Positions 33,188-42,391 of a DNA stretch of 64,000 bases are shown here, one piece after another. A model generated the notes under the pieces. That model was not told the origin of the DNA. It made no database searches and saw only the letters and a list, made by a program, of their open reading frames with translations. A program made the position numbers and the translations under genes. The stretch is from Prolixibacter denitrificans (GTDB lineage Bacteria > Bacteroidota > Bacteroidia > Bacteroidales > Prolixibacteraceae). The stretch lies in NCBI RefSeq assembly GCF_003014495.1, contig NZ_PYGC01000003.1, forward strand, positions 248,001 to 312,000. Reading direction: 5' to 3'. The first letter of the stretch is position 1. Every line of letters begins with the position of its first letter.

Positions 33188-34063
33188 TTATTGTTCTCTT
33201 TTCTTAAACAGTGAAACAAGCGATTTCACATAGTCATCACGGGTGTTGATTCCGACATAGTCGACACCAGAACGCTTCATCATGATGTCGAGCTTCGTGC
33301 GGTAGTCGTTCCACCATTTCTGATAAGCTTCCCGCACTTTCCGGCTTGATGAATCAACCCACAGGTATTCGCCTGATTCGGCATCCTTGAATTTCACCAT
33401 ACCAATGGAGGGCAACTCCGTCTCCCGCTCATCGTAAATCTGCAGTCCCACCACATCGTGTTTGCTGTTGGCAATACGAATCGCTTTTTCCAACTCCGGA
33501 TTATTATCCATGAAATCGGAAATCACAAATGCCGTCACCCGGCGTTTCATCACGTTAGTGAGATATTGCATTGCCTGAGCGATGTCGGTTTGCTTCGATT
33601 CGGGCTGAAATTCGATGAGCTCCCGGATGATGCGCAACGTATGCGTCCGGCCTTTCTGCGGCGGAATGAACTTCTCGATTTTATCGGAAAAGAAAATCAC
33701 GCCAATCTTATCGTTATTGGAAATAGCCGAGAACGAAAGAATTGCACCGATTTCGGTAATCACATTCTTCTTCAGCTTTTCGGCTGTACCAAATTCACGC
33801 GAACCACTCACGTCAATCATCAACATCACAGTCAGCTCCCGCTCTTCTTCAAAAACCTTAATAAAAGGCTTGTTGTACCGGGCCGTTACGTTCCAGTCGA
33901 TGTTCCGCACATCGTCGCCAAACTGGTATTCACGCACTTCACTAAAGGCCATACCGCGGCCTTTGAAAGCACTGTGATACTCCCCGGCAAAAATGTTGCG
34001 GGACAATCCCCGTGTCTTTATCTCAATTTTCCGAACTTTCTTTAACAGGTCCGATGTTTCCAC
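33188..34063 (-). CDS. DUF58 domain protein of the Bat operon
   Basis: A 291-residue protein with the DUF58 signature (GMAFSEVREYQFGDDVRNIDW) leading into a VWA-like fold with MIDAS-type DVSGS. No membrane helix is seen, unlike many DUF58 proteins. The start is GTG 34063. It lies 69 nt after moxR; MoxR AAA proteins and DUF58/VWA proteins regularly form metal-insertion or maturation modules. Confidence 0.88.
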   Translation of the reverse strand: METSDLLKKVRKIEIKTRGLSRNIFAGEYHSAFKGRGMAFSEVREYQFGDDVRNIDWNVTARYNKPFIKVFEEERELTVMLMIDVSGSREFGTAEKLKKNVITEIGAILSFSAISNNDKIGVIFFSDKIEKFIPPQKGRTHTLRIIRELIEFQPESKQTDIAQAMQYLTNVMKRRVTAFVISDFMDNNPELEKAIRIANSKHDVVGLQIYDERETELPSIGMVKFKDAESGEYLWVDSSSRKVREAYQKWWNDYRTKLDIMMKRSGVDYVGINTRDDYVKSLVSLFKKREQ

Positions 34064-34132
34064 AGCACAATAACTTGTTCGTTCTTAATTCATCAATTAA
34101 TTCTCTATTCCCTTTCCGGGAAACCGTTATTA

Positions 34133-35128
34133 CTACGGTACCTCAACGGTATTGAGAATTTCGGAGATGATTTCTTCGCTGGTCAGGTTATTGGCTTCCG
34201 CTTCGTAACTCAGCCCGATACGGTGACGCAACACGTCGTGGCTGACGGCACGGATATCTTCCGGAATCACATAACCACGGCGCTTGATGAAGGCGTACGA
34301 TTTGGCTGCCTGTGCCAGGCTAATCGATGCACGCGGCGAGGCTCCGTAAGTAATCATCTCGGCATATTTCGGCAATCCATGCTCAGCAGGCTCACGGGTC
34401 GAATAAACAATATCGACAATGTACTTCTGAATCTTTTCATCGATATATACATCTTTTACAATATCGCGTGCGCGGATAATATCTTCCGGTTTCAGAATCG
34501 GCGATGCTTCCGGGAATTTCTTCAGCAGGTTTTGCTGAATGATCATCCGCTCTTCGTCTTTCTTCGGATAATCCAGTACCACTTTCAGCATGAAACGGTC
34601 GACCTGTGCTTCGGGAAGCGGATAGGTTCCTTCCTGCTCAATCGGGTTTTGCGTCGCCATTACCAGGAAAGGCTCTTCCAGTTTGTAAGTATGATCACCG
34701 ATGGTAATCTGGCGCTCCTGCATCGCTTCCAGCAATGCCGACTGCACTTTGGCAGGCGCCCGGTTGATCTCATCTGCCAACACAAAGTTGGTAAAAATCG
34801 GGCCTTTCTTCACCATGAACTCTTCGTTCTTCTGGCTGTATATCATGGTACCCAGTAAGTCGGCCGGCAACAGGTCGGGCGTGAACTGGATGCGGGCAAA
34901 TTTGGCAGCTACAATGTGCGAAAGGGTGTTAATCGCCAGCGTTTTCGCCAGACCGGGAACACCTTCCAGCAGAATATGTCCGTCGGATAACAATCCGATC
35001 AGCAAGCTGTCTACCAAATGCTTTTGTCCTACAATCACTTTATTCATCTCCATGGTAATCATGTCGACGAATGAGCTCTCCTGTTGAATCCTCTCATTGA
35101 GTTCTTTAATATCTACTGACTGATTCAT
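34133..35128 (-). CDS. MoxR family AAA+ ATPase
   Basis: A 331-residue MoxR-type AAA+ ATPase: Walker A GVPGLAKT (56-63), Walker B FVLADEINRAPAK, sensor region MATQNPIEQEGTYPLPEAQVDRF, and the C-terminal AAA lid. Predicted chaperone partner of the DUF58 and VWA proteins encoded downstream. It is the first gene of the eight-gene bat operon; no exact -7 promoter match was found in the 244-nt spacer upstream. Confidence 0.95.
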   Translation of the reverse strand: MNQSVDIKELNERIQQESSFVDMITMEMNKVIVGQKHLVDSLLIGLLSDGHILLEGVPGLAKTLAINTLSHIVAAKFARIQFTPDLLPADLLGTMIYSQKNEEFMVKKGPIFTNFVLADEINRAPAKVQSALLEAMQERQITIGDHTYKLEEPFLVMATQNPIEQEGTYPLPEAQVDRFMLKVVLDYPKKDEERMIIQQNLLKKFPEASPILKPEDIIRARDIVKDVYIDEKIQKYIVDIVYSTREPAEHGLPKYAEMITYGASPRASISLAQAAKSYAFIKRRGYVIPEDIRAVSHDVLRHRIGLSYEAEANNLTSEEIISEILNTVEVP

Positions 35129-35372
35129 CCGAATATGATTTGTTTTTAATTGTCGAATAGAACTAACATGTTGTTACAATTATTCCCGTCAATGCTAACA
35201 ATAATTACACCATGTTCGTTACATACTTCCGAAAGGTTATTTTTTTAATTGAAAACTTCTTTTTTTGAATGCTTACGAAATTAATGGTTTACCGATGATT
35301 AGCCAATAACATTTTGTTAAAAATCGTTAACCCTAAAAGCTTTGAAAACTTCCTAAAATACTTTAATTTAAG

Positions 35373-35693
35373 ATGCTGGAAAAATATTTTTTTACTATGA
35401 CCCAACGTAAAGTCATATTAACCCCTAAAGCCGAAAATGAGTTCAGTCAACTCCGGAAATTTTTGTCCGGAGAATGGTCGCCAAGAGTCGGTACCAATCT
35501 TGAGCGAAAAATCGACTGGCTCCTGGAAGAACTGGTTCAAAATCCCGAAAGCTTTCCAACGACAACTTCCGGTGATTATCACGTTGCCCGTCCGGGACGA
35601 ACAACGTCAGTTTTTTTTACCTTTGACGACCGGGAAATCTGCATCCAATCCATTGTGGATACCCGCTTAAATCCGAAGGTAAACAATTCCTGA
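35373..35693 (+). CDS. RelE/ParE-like toxin-fold protein without visible antitoxin
   Basis: A 106-residue basic protein resembling the RelE/ParE fold: VILTPKAENEFSQLRKFL, then a helical hairpin (LERKIDWLLEELVQNP), then the beta strands SGDYHVARPGRTTSVFFTF. ATG 35373 or 35397 (MTQRKVIL) could be the start. No antitoxin ORF is visible next to it. Its TGA overlaps the truA ATG by one base, so it is translationally coupled to a housekeeping gene, which is unusual for a toxin; it may be a tame family member. Confidence in the fold is moderate. Confidence 0.6.
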   Translation: MLEKYFFTMTQRKVILTPKAENEFSQLRKFLSGEWSPRVGTNLERKIDWLLEELVQNPESFPTTTSGDYHVARPGRTTSVFFTFDDREICIQSIVDTRLNPKVNNS

Positions 35694-36463
35694 TGCAACG
35701 ATATTTTATTCAACTCGCATACGATGGAGCAAACTATCACGGCTGGCAAATCCAGCCCGGCTCTATCAGTGTGCAGGAAGTTCTGGAAAAATCAATCTCG
35801 ACCATATCCCGCGAAGAAATTCACGTAACAGGCGCCGGCCGCACCGATACCGGCGTACATGCCAGCTTTTTTGTGGCTCACTTCGATGCCGAATCAGAAA
35901 ACCTGGACGATCAGCATTTCACTTTCCGGTTGAACCGGTTTCTTCCGCCAGATATTTCAGTGCAGAATATTTACAAAGTGCACGACAAAGCGCATGCCCG
36001 TTTTGATGCGACCTACCGTACATATCAGTATTTCATCACCAAGCAAAAGGACCCGTTTAGCCGGGCTTTTGCCTATCACCATTACCGGCTGCTGGACACG
36101 GAAAAAATGAATGAAGCAGCTCAACTTCTTTTCAACTATTCCGATTTTACCAGTTTCAGTCGCACCGGAGCGGACGCGAAAACCGGCATTTGTAAAATGA
36201 TGGAAGCTTATTGGACAGAAGAGCCGGATCGGTATATTCTGACCATCAAAGCGGACCGTTTTCTGCGGAATATGGTTCGTGCCGTGGTGGGCACCATGCT
36301 CGATATTGGTATGGGAAAAATGGAGCCGGAGGAAATTGGACGCATTATTGAAGCGAAGGACCGCCGGGTAGCTGGCTCCAGTGCTGCCGCCCGTGGTTTA
36401 TTTCTGGTCGATATCGGTTACCCGGAAGAAATTTCGCAGGGACTAATTAGAAATCCCGGTTAA
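35693..36463 (+). CDS. truA: tRNA pseudouridine(38-40) synthase TruA
   Basis: A 256-residue pseudouridine synthase that modifies positions 38-40 of tRNA anticodon arms. The catalytic Asp52 lies in the classic GAGRTDTGVHA motif (47-57), and LRNMVRAVVGTMLDIG is the C-terminal signature. The length is normal. It overlaps the upstream RelE-like gene by 1 nt and its TAA overlaps the convergent aroE stop (shared TTAA). Confidence 0.95.
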   Translation: MQRYFIQLAYDGANYHGWQIQPGSISVQEVLEKSISTISREEIHVTGAGRTDTGVHASFFVAHFDAESENLDDQHFTFRLNRFLPPDISVQNIYKVHDKAHARFDATYRTYQYFITKQKDPFSRAFAYHHYRLLDTEKMNEAAQLLFNYSDFTSFSRTGADAKTGICKMMEAYWTEEPDRYILTIKADRFLRNMVRAVVGTMLDIGMGKMEPEEIGRIIEAKDRRVAGSSAAARGLFLVDIGYPEEISQGLIRNPG

Positions 36464-37209
36464 TCCCGATTCCAGATTTCCCAGGCTGCCAGTGCCTGTC
36501 CATGCAGCATGTCCAGACCATTTTTAATGGTTGCTCGCTGCTTTTCTCCCTTCTCCAGGAAACGGGTTTTTTCGGGGTTGTAAACCAAATCGTACAACAG
36601 GTGCTTTTCGGTAATAAACTGATAAGGAATATCCGGCAAACCTTCTTTTTTCGGATAGGTTCCCAGCGGCGTAGTATTCACAACGACCGTATATTCTTCC
36701 ATCAGACTCTCATCTAAATCGCGGTAGCTAATTTGTCCTTCACCCTTTGGGGAACGGGAAACCAAGACCGTAGACAATCCCAGTTTCTGCAATGCCCAGA
36801 CAACCGCTTTGGAAGCGCCGCCGGTTCCCAAAACCAGCGCCTTTTTATGATGCGCCATCAACAAGGGGTGAATGGAATCGCCGAAACCGATGACGTCGGT
36901 ATTAAATCCGCACAAGCGATAAACCGCTCCTTCCCTTTCAATCCGGATGGTATTGACGGCACCGATTTCCTGCGCCGCCTCATCTACTTCATCCAGATAG
37001 GCAAAAACATCCTGCTTATACGGGATGGTAACATTCAGCCCTTTCAGTATCGGATTCTCACGGATGACAGCCGGCAACTTATCGATGTTGTCGATTTCGA
37101 AGTTTTCGTAGACCGAGTCAATCCCCTCCCGGGAAAACTTTTCGGTAAAGAATTTCTTCGAGAAGGAATGCGTCAGCGGATATCCAATGAGGCCGAATGT
37201 TTGTTTCAT
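36460..37209 (-). CDS. aroE: Shikimate dehydrogenase
   Basis: A 249-residue NADPH-dependent enzyme of the shikimate pathway, reducing 3-dehydroshikimate. ATG 37209 was chosen (MKQTFGLIGYPLTHSFSKKF): the substrate-binding Ser15/Ser17 are in place, catalytic Lys65 is in NVTIPYK, Asp105 in NTDVIGF, and the NADP site is GTGGASKAV. The frame extends to 37305, but the extension is out of family. Its start overlaps the upstream DUF368 gene by 4 nt. Confidence 0.93.
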   Translation of the reverse strand: MKQTFGLIGYPLTHSFSKKFFTEKFSREGIDSVYENFEIDNIDKLPAVIRENPILKGLNVTIPYKQDVFAYLDEVDEAAQEIGAVNTIRIEREGAVYRLCGFNTDVIGFGDSIHPLLMAHHKKALVLGTGGASKAVVWALQKLGLSTVLVSRSPKGEGQISYRDLDESLMEEYTVVVNTTPLGTYPKKEGLPDIPYQFITEKHLLYDLVYNPEKTRFLEKGEKQRATIKNGLDMLHGQALAAWEIWNRD

Positions 37210-38138
37210 GATTCCTCGACAGTTTGAGCAGATTTCTCCAACAAGTATATGGTAAAGATTCCGGCAACCATTAGCAGTACGGCTACAATCACTGCCGTTG
37301 ACCATGATTCGGGAATGTACCAGTCGTAACCGGAAACCACTTTCTCGCCACTTTTCTTTAACAGGATATTTCCCAGCGCATCGAGTTTATACACCGGATG
37401 TTTCCAGGGCCACAAAATTCCCATGGAACCTAAAATGAAACCGGTAAGCAACGCGATGGTTTGATCTTTGAATTTTTTGAAAACCCACGATAAGACATGC
37501 GAAAACGCGACCAGGCCAACGACTGCTCCTACTACAACAGGCGACAACACCATCAGGTTGAGTTCGTTAATGGAGTCGATCATCACCAGTTGGTAATTAC
37601 CCAACAGAATGAGCACGAATGAGCCGGACAATCCCGGAAGAATCATGCTACAAGCCGCCACGATACCGCAGATGAAAAGGTAGAGTAGCGATGAATTTTC
37701 CGATGCCGGGCTCAAAACCGAAACGGAGAAGGCAAACGCTGTTCCCACAATCAGGCTGATAACGACGGACAGGCGCCACTTTTCAACTGTCTTCCCAATA
37801 AAATAGACCGAAGCCAGAATCAAACCGAAGAAAAACGACCAGATGTAAATCGGGTAACTCTTGAACAGAAAATCGAACAACCGGGCCAGCGTCAAAATGC
37901 TGATGGCGACTCCGGCAAAAACAGCCAGCAGAAAGTCGAGATTGATATGCTTCGCCAACTGACGGAATTTACCACTCAGCAAGAGTTTCAGCGCTGTTAA
38001 ATCGAAGGATTTAATGCTGTCAATCAACTTCTCAAAAATGCCCGTTATTAGGGCCACTGTTCCTCCCGAAACACCGGGAATGACATTCGCGGCCCCCATG
38101 GCCAAACCTTTTGTGAACAGGTTTAAATATTTCTTCAT
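37206..38138 (-). CDS. DUF368 polyprenyl-phosphate transporter
   Basis: A 310-residue polytopic membrane protein of the DUF368 family, with eight or more helices and the signatures AANVIPGVSGGTVALITGI and MILPGLSGSFVLILLG. DUF368 proteins are reported to recycle undecaprenyl phosphate across the cytoplasmic membrane (the PopT group). It is coupled to aroE by a 4-nt overlap. There is no obvious peptidoglycan gene next to it. Confidence 0.9.
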   Translation of the reverse strand: MKKYLNLFTKGLAMGAANVIPGVSGGTVALITGIFEKLIDSIKSFDLTALKLLLSGKFRQLAKHINLDFLLAVFAGVAISILTLARLFDFLFKSYPIYIWSFFFGLILASVYFIGKTVEKWRLSVVISLIVGTAFAFSVSVLSPASENSSLLYLFICGIVAACSMILPGLSGSFVLILLGNYQLVMIDSINELNLMVLSPVVVGAVVGLVAFSHVLSWVFKKFKDQTIALLTGFILGSMGILWPWKHPVYKLDALGNILLKKSGEKVVSGYDWYIPESWSTAVIVAVLLMVAGIFTIYLLEKSAQTVEES

Positions 38139-38182
38139 CGCTTATGTTAATATTTTCAGACTTCCGGTTGGCTAAAATAGAC

Positions 38183-38211
38183 AAAAAAACGGCCGAAATC
38201 GCTTCCGGCCG
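38183..38211 (-). terminator. Terminator after the TPR gene
   Basis: CGGCCG (38206-38211) pairs with CGGCCG (38190-38195) around a 10-nt loop. The plus-strand A run at 38183-38189 gives seven U on the minus transcript. Confidence 0.85.
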
Positions 38212-38243
38212 GATTCTGTCAGTATTTTAAAAGTTAATCATTG

Positions 38244-39668
38244 TTAATGATAATGATTAATCGTCTTATACTTATCAATCAATCGGTTGACCGGTTCACT
38301 TTCCACCGCTTTCGGACAAAAGTCGAACAAATCATGGTACTGGCTAAAATCTTCGCTCAGTGCCTGTTCCAAATAGTGCATCGCCAGATGTTCGTCACCA
38401 TTCTCGAGCAAATAGGCTGTCAAACGGTAGTTCAATGTAGCACTCACTACATGTTGCTTTTTGGCTTTCATCAGAGTGTCGATGGCCATGGCCAGTTGAT
38501 CGTACTCGTAATAGAAGTCGGCAAACGAAAGCCAGCTCTCAGGATTGTTCACGTCTAACTGAAGCGCTTTCTGGAAAGCCTGCTCAGCCTCTTCGTAATC
38601 ATTCAGCGTGGAGTTAACCTTGCCAAAGGTCAACCAAAAATCGGCATTATCTTCTTCAAGCTTGATGGCCTTTTTCAGGAATACCAGACTCTCCGGTACT
38701 TTATCCTCAACCAGCAATACCACCGAAGCGCCATACCAGGCTTCGGCATTATAGGCATTTAACTGCAACGCTTTCTTATAATAATCAAATGCTTCTTTAA
38801 ATTTCCGCTGATGGAAATAGCATTCAGCAATGTAACAGTAAGTTTCATCCGACTCACCATCGATTTTCAGGTACTCTTCATAACCGGCAATCGCTTCTTC
38901 GAACCTTTCGGCATTGGCAAGCGAGTTCGCCCGGTTAAACAGTGCCGAGGCATAATTATCATCGAGCGCCAGCGCGAAATCGTATGCTTCAACTGCCTTG
39001 TTGAAATCATTCACCCGGTTGTAAGCAATTCCCAGGTTGTACCAGACAAATTCCGAGAACGGATCCAAATCGAGGTATTTGTTGTAATACTGAATACACT
39101 TATAGCTCTCACCTACCTTGTCGTAGCTGAAAGCCAAATCGTAAATCACGTTCTCGTTTTCCGGATTTTCCTGGTAAGCTCTTTCAAAAAACGGAATAGC
39201 CCGGCTGTATTCGCTGTTCTGGATAAATGCTACCCCAATGCTGTACAGGACTTCGTCTTTTTCTTCGTAAGCAAACCGTTCTGCCTCTTCGAAGTAATAA
39301 GTGGCCTTTTGACTCTCGCCCAAAAAGTTGTAACAAGAACCAAGCATTAGCAAAATCTCCGGATTTGAAGATTCGATTCCAGCTACCATTTCGAGCATTT
39401 CTCTCGCCTCGTCTACTTTTCCCTGTGTAAGCAGAATACGGGCCTGCCGCACTTTCAGGGAAATCGCCTGGGGGTGCTGCCGCAATCCGCTCCTCACCGC
39501 CTTTACCGCATGGGAATGATGTCCCCTGTCGGAATAATAGTCGATGATGTATTCAAACTCTGCTACATCAAAAAACTCAACACGCTCCTCGTGCTGCATC
39601 TTCTGATAACGTTCAATTAGTAAAGCAATTTCGTTGCTTTCGTAGTCGTCCTTAGCTCCTTGTTCCAT
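38244..39668 (-). CDS. Tetratricopeptide-repeat protein
   Basis: A 474-residue cytosolic protein made of about ten to eleven TPR units (for example AVRSGLRQHPQAISLKVRQA, later AVEAYDFALALDDNYASALF). There is no signal peptide or membrane segment. It probably acts as a protein-interaction scaffold; the partner is unknown. It has its own terminator and stands between DUF4301 and DUF368/aroE. Confidence 0.85.
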   Translation of the reverse strand: MEQGAKDDYESNEIALLIERYQKMQHEERVEFFDVAEFEYIIDYYSDRGHHSHAVKAVRSGLRQHPQAISLKVRQARILLTQGKVDEAREMLEMVAGIESSNPEILLMLGSCYNFLGESQKATYYFEEAERFAYEEKDEVLYSIGVAFIQNSEYSRAIPFFERAYQENPENENVIYDLAFSYDKVGESYKCIQYYNKYLDLDPFSEFVWYNLGIAYNRVNDFNKAVEAYDFALALDDNYASALFNRANSLANAERFEEAIAGYEEYLKIDGESDETYCYIAECYFHQRKFKEAFDYYKKALQLNAYNAEAWYGASVVLLVEDKVPESLVFLKKAIKLEEDNADFWLTFGKVNSTLNDYEEAEQAFQKALQLDVNNPESWLSFADFYYEYDQLAMAIDTLMKAKKQHVVSATLNYRLTAYLLENGDEHLAMHYLEQALSEDFSQYHDLFDFCPKAVESEPVNRLIDKYKTINHYH

Positions 39669-39724
39669 AAAATTTACCTGTCTGCGTATCTGTTAAAAAT
39701 ACCCAACGCAAAATCATCCCATCC

Positions 39725-41269
39725 TTAGGAGTCCTGGTGTTCTTTTCTCAATAAATCGTTGACGGTTTTCACCGGATTAAAGGTGATGACCGGAACTTCT
39801 ACAAAGAGAGTAATCCAGTCGGCCATGGCTCCGTTCCAAAGTCCTGGCAGCTCCTGTGCCTTCAGCGGCTTTCCTTCTTTCGATTTATGAGAAATAAACC
39901 CGGTATTCGGATCGCGGTACTTCAACAAGTCAAATTTTTCGCCTTTGCTGTCGCGAACCCCACACACCAAATCAACCGGATTAAAATGTGTCGATTGTCC
40001 GACTATTTTTGTTTGCTCCTCATTTTCTTTATCAATCTGACTTCCTTCCACAATCTGCAACGAAATGGTATTGTCTGCGTTGCGTGCCCAAAACGGACCG
40101 CCGCCCGGCTCACCTCCGTTTTTCACCATACCGCAAACCCTGATGGGGCGGTTCAGTTTATTTCGCAGATAAGGAATCAAATCTTCCTTCTCCGTATAAT
40201 ACTGGCTTTCCACAGCCTCAACGCAAAGTTCCTTTGTCAGAAAATCCGAAATCTCTGCGATGAGTTTGTCCGGCACTGCCGCTGAATTTTTTTCCAGCTC
40301 GCGAAGGTAATTAAAAACCCTTTGCCGGTAATACAGTAACACACCAGCCAACGCTTTTTTATAACGTACGGTCGGCTCTTTTAGTCTGTCAGGCACGACA
40401 TTATCAATATTTTTAATAAAGATGATGTCGCTGTCAATATCGTTCAGGTTTTCGAGCAATGCTCCGTGTCCTCCGGGCCTGAACAGCAATGAGCCGTCTT
40501 TCTGGCGGAAGGGCTCGTTTTTGGGCGTTACCGCGATGGTATCGGTTGATGGTTTCTGTTCCGAAAAACCAACCTGGTAATGAGCGCCGTACTGATGCTC
40601 ATATTTCTTCGCCGCTTCATCGGTTTTCTCTTCAAAGTAAGAAAGGTGCTCCGGCGATACAGTGAAATGCAAGCTCACTTGCCTTCCCGAATCCTTCCCA
40701 TACAATGCACCTTCCACCATGTGCTCTTCAACGGGCGTTCTGGATTTCTCGCCATATTGATGAAATTGCAGCAATCCTTTCGGAAGAAAGCCGTAATTCA
40801 AGCCTTTCTCTGTTAAGACAAATTCCAGAATTTCCCGGTAGGATATGTGTCCGTCACCATCAGCCTTTTTCAGCTCATCGGGCAACTGATGGTAAAAAGC
40901 AAATTTCGGGAGGTTGTCGAAGAAAGCTCTTACATCGGCATGTGCTTCCTCTTTTAACAGCGAAACGGCCTGCTCCTGCGATTGGGCTGCATCCTGAAAA
41001 GCGAAAAGCTTTTGAAACATGCGACTGGCAGCTCCCGAAGCCGGTACAAACTTTTCGATGGCGATTCCCCGGTTGACCTCGTGCTCAAAGATGCCGATGT
41101 ACCTTTCAATCCGGCCCTCGTCGAGCTTTATAATTCCGTCGTTTACAGTGGCTGGACGGAGAACATTCATAAAGGGAAATCCCTTTTTAAAATTCTCGAT
41201 TTGATGTTCTACTTCCGGTAGCTGACTACCGCGATTGCTAATTTGCTGAATATCCTTTTCTGTAAACAT
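39725..41269 (-). CDS. DUF4301 family protein
   Basis: A 514-residue cytosolic protein matching the Bacteroidota family DUF4301 by eye (start MFTEKDIQQISNRGSQLPEV). ATG 41269 is used; the frame's first codon at 41275 is a TTG. A glycine-rich nucleotide-binding-like stretch, LFRPGGHGALLENLND, and the late CGMVKNGGEPGGGPFWARN are conserved-looking. This resembles nucleotidyltransferase-type loops, but no activity is known to me. Confidence 0.8.
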   Translation of the reverse strand: MFTEKDIQQISNRGSQLPEVEHQIENFKKGFPFMNVLRPATVNDGIIKLDEGRIERYIGIFEHEVNRGIAIEKFVPASGAASRMFQKLFAFQDAAQSQEQAVSLLKEEAHADVRAFFDNLPKFAFYHQLPDELKKADGDGHISYREILEFVLTEKGLNYGFLPKGLLQFHQYGEKSRTPVEEHMVEGALYGKDSGRQVSLHFTVSPEHLSYFEEKTDEAAKKYEHQYGAHYQVGFSEQKPSTDTIAVTPKNEPFRQKDGSLLFRPGGHGALLENLNDIDSDIIFIKNIDNVVPDRLKEPTVRYKKALAGVLLYYRQRVFNYLRELEKNSAAVPDKLIAEISDFLTKELCVEAVESQYYTEKEDLIPYLRNKLNRPIRVCGMVKNGGEPGGGPFWARNADNTISLQIVEGSQIDKENEEQTKIVGQSTHFNPVDLVCGVRDSKGEKFDLLKYRDPNTGFISHKSKEGKPLKAQELPGLWNGAMADWITLFVEVPVITFNPVKTVNDLLRKEHQDS

Positions 41270-41292
41270 AATCAACCAGTTACTTTAGTCGC

Positions 41293-41300
41293 TAAAGATA
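41293..41300 (-). promoter_or_regulatory. Probable -7 element of the DUF4301 gene
   Basis: On the minus strand TATCTTTA matches seven of eight positions of TAnnTTTG and is 24 nt before ATG 41269, giving a leader of about 18 nt. Confidence 0.4.
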
Positions 41301-41389
41301 GAAAAAGGTTTAAAAAATAAAAACGAATAAACCTCTCCGAAACCTTAAGTTATCAAGAAGAAATGAACCGTTCGACATAATTTTATCCC

Positions 41390-41421
41390 TGTGCGGAGAA
41401 ACAAATAACCGCTATCTTTGC
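41390..41421 (+). promoter_or_regulatory. Bacteroidota promoter immediately before the TIGR01212 gene
   Basis: TGTG (41390-41393), a 19-nt spacer and TATCTTTGC (41413-41421) match the -33/-7 consensus well. The -7 ends only 4 nt before ATG 41426, so the message is predicted to be leaderless or nearly so. Confidence 0.55.
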
Positions 41422-41425
41422 GGCC

Positions 41426-42391
41426 ATGAGGGCTGATGCACATTCAAACAGGAATTTTCCCTGGGGACACCAACGGAGATACAACGATTTTCCTACCTTT
41501 TTCAGGCGCAAATTTAATGAAAGGGTTCAGAAAATCTCAATCGATGCGGGATTTACCTGCCCCAACCGTGATGGCAACCGGGGAACCAGAGGTTGTACCT
41601 ACTGCAACAATAAAACTTTCAAGCCTACCTACTGCAACCTCGAGAACAGCGTTTCCAGTCAGCTGGAAAAAGGCGTGGCGTTCTTTCGCAAGAAATACGA
41701 CAGCATCAAATTCCTGGCTTATTTTCAAGCCTACTCCAACACCTACGCTCCGATTGAGGATCTCCGAAAACTATATGAGGAAGCGTTGGCTTACCCGGGC
41801 GTCATTGGTTTGGTCATTGCCACCCGTCCCGATTGTCTGGACAATGAAGTGCTCGACTACCTGCAAGCGCTTTCAGAAAAGCATTACGTGATGGTAGAGC
41901 TGGGTATTGAATCGGTTCATAACGACACGTTGAAAGCTATCAACCGTGGCCATGCCTGGGAAGAATCTGTCAGAGCGCTGGAAGAAACATCGAAAAGAGG
42001 GATTCATAATTGCGCTCACATGATTTTGGGACTTCCGGGCGAAAGCCGGGACAACTTGCTGCAACAGGCTGATATCATTTCCCGGTTGCCGGTAGAAAAT
42101 CTGAAATTGCACCAGCTGCAAATTCACAAAGGAACAGTAATGGCCAAACAATATGCTGACACGCCCGAGATGTTCCATCTTTTCTCTGTCGATGAATACC
42201 AGGAACTGGTTGTTGACTACCTTGAACGGCTGAATCCTGAAATCATTGTCGAACGGTTTGTCAGCTCAGCTCCACCGGAGATGCTGATTGCTCCCCGCTG
42301 GGGACTGAAAAATTTCGAGTTTGTGGCTAAAGTGGAAAAACGTCTGGAAGAACGAAATACCTGGCAAGGACGCCTTTTTCAGAAACTCTAA
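41426..42391 (+). CDS. TIGR01212 (YhcC-type) radical SAM protein
   Basis: A 321-residue radical-SAM enzyme. The cluster cysteines are C45, C57 and C60 in FTCPNRDGNRGTRGCTYC, the spacing typical of the TIGR01212/YhcC group. The N-terminal motif RYNDF and SIDAGFTCPNRDG are hallmarks, and LNPEIIVERFVSSAPPE is the C-terminal signature. The function of the group is not established. Its TAA overlaps the stop of the convergent YgiQ gene by 4 nt. Confidence 0.9.
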   Translation: MRADAHSNRNFPWGHQRRYNDFPTFFRRKFNERVQKISIDAGFTCPNRDGNRGTRGCTYCNNKTFKPTYCNLENSVSSQLEKGVAFFRKKYDSIKFLAYFQAYSNTYAPIEDLRKLYEEALAYPGVIGLVIATRPDCLDNEVLDYLQALSEKHYVMVELGIESVHNDTLKAINRGHAWEESVRALEETSKRGIHNCAHMILGLPGESRDNLLQQADIISRLPVENLKLHQLQIHKGTVMAKQYADTPEMFHLFSVDEYQELVVDYLERLNPEIIVERFVSSAPPEMLIAPRWGLKNFEFVAKVEKRLEERNTWQGRLFQKL

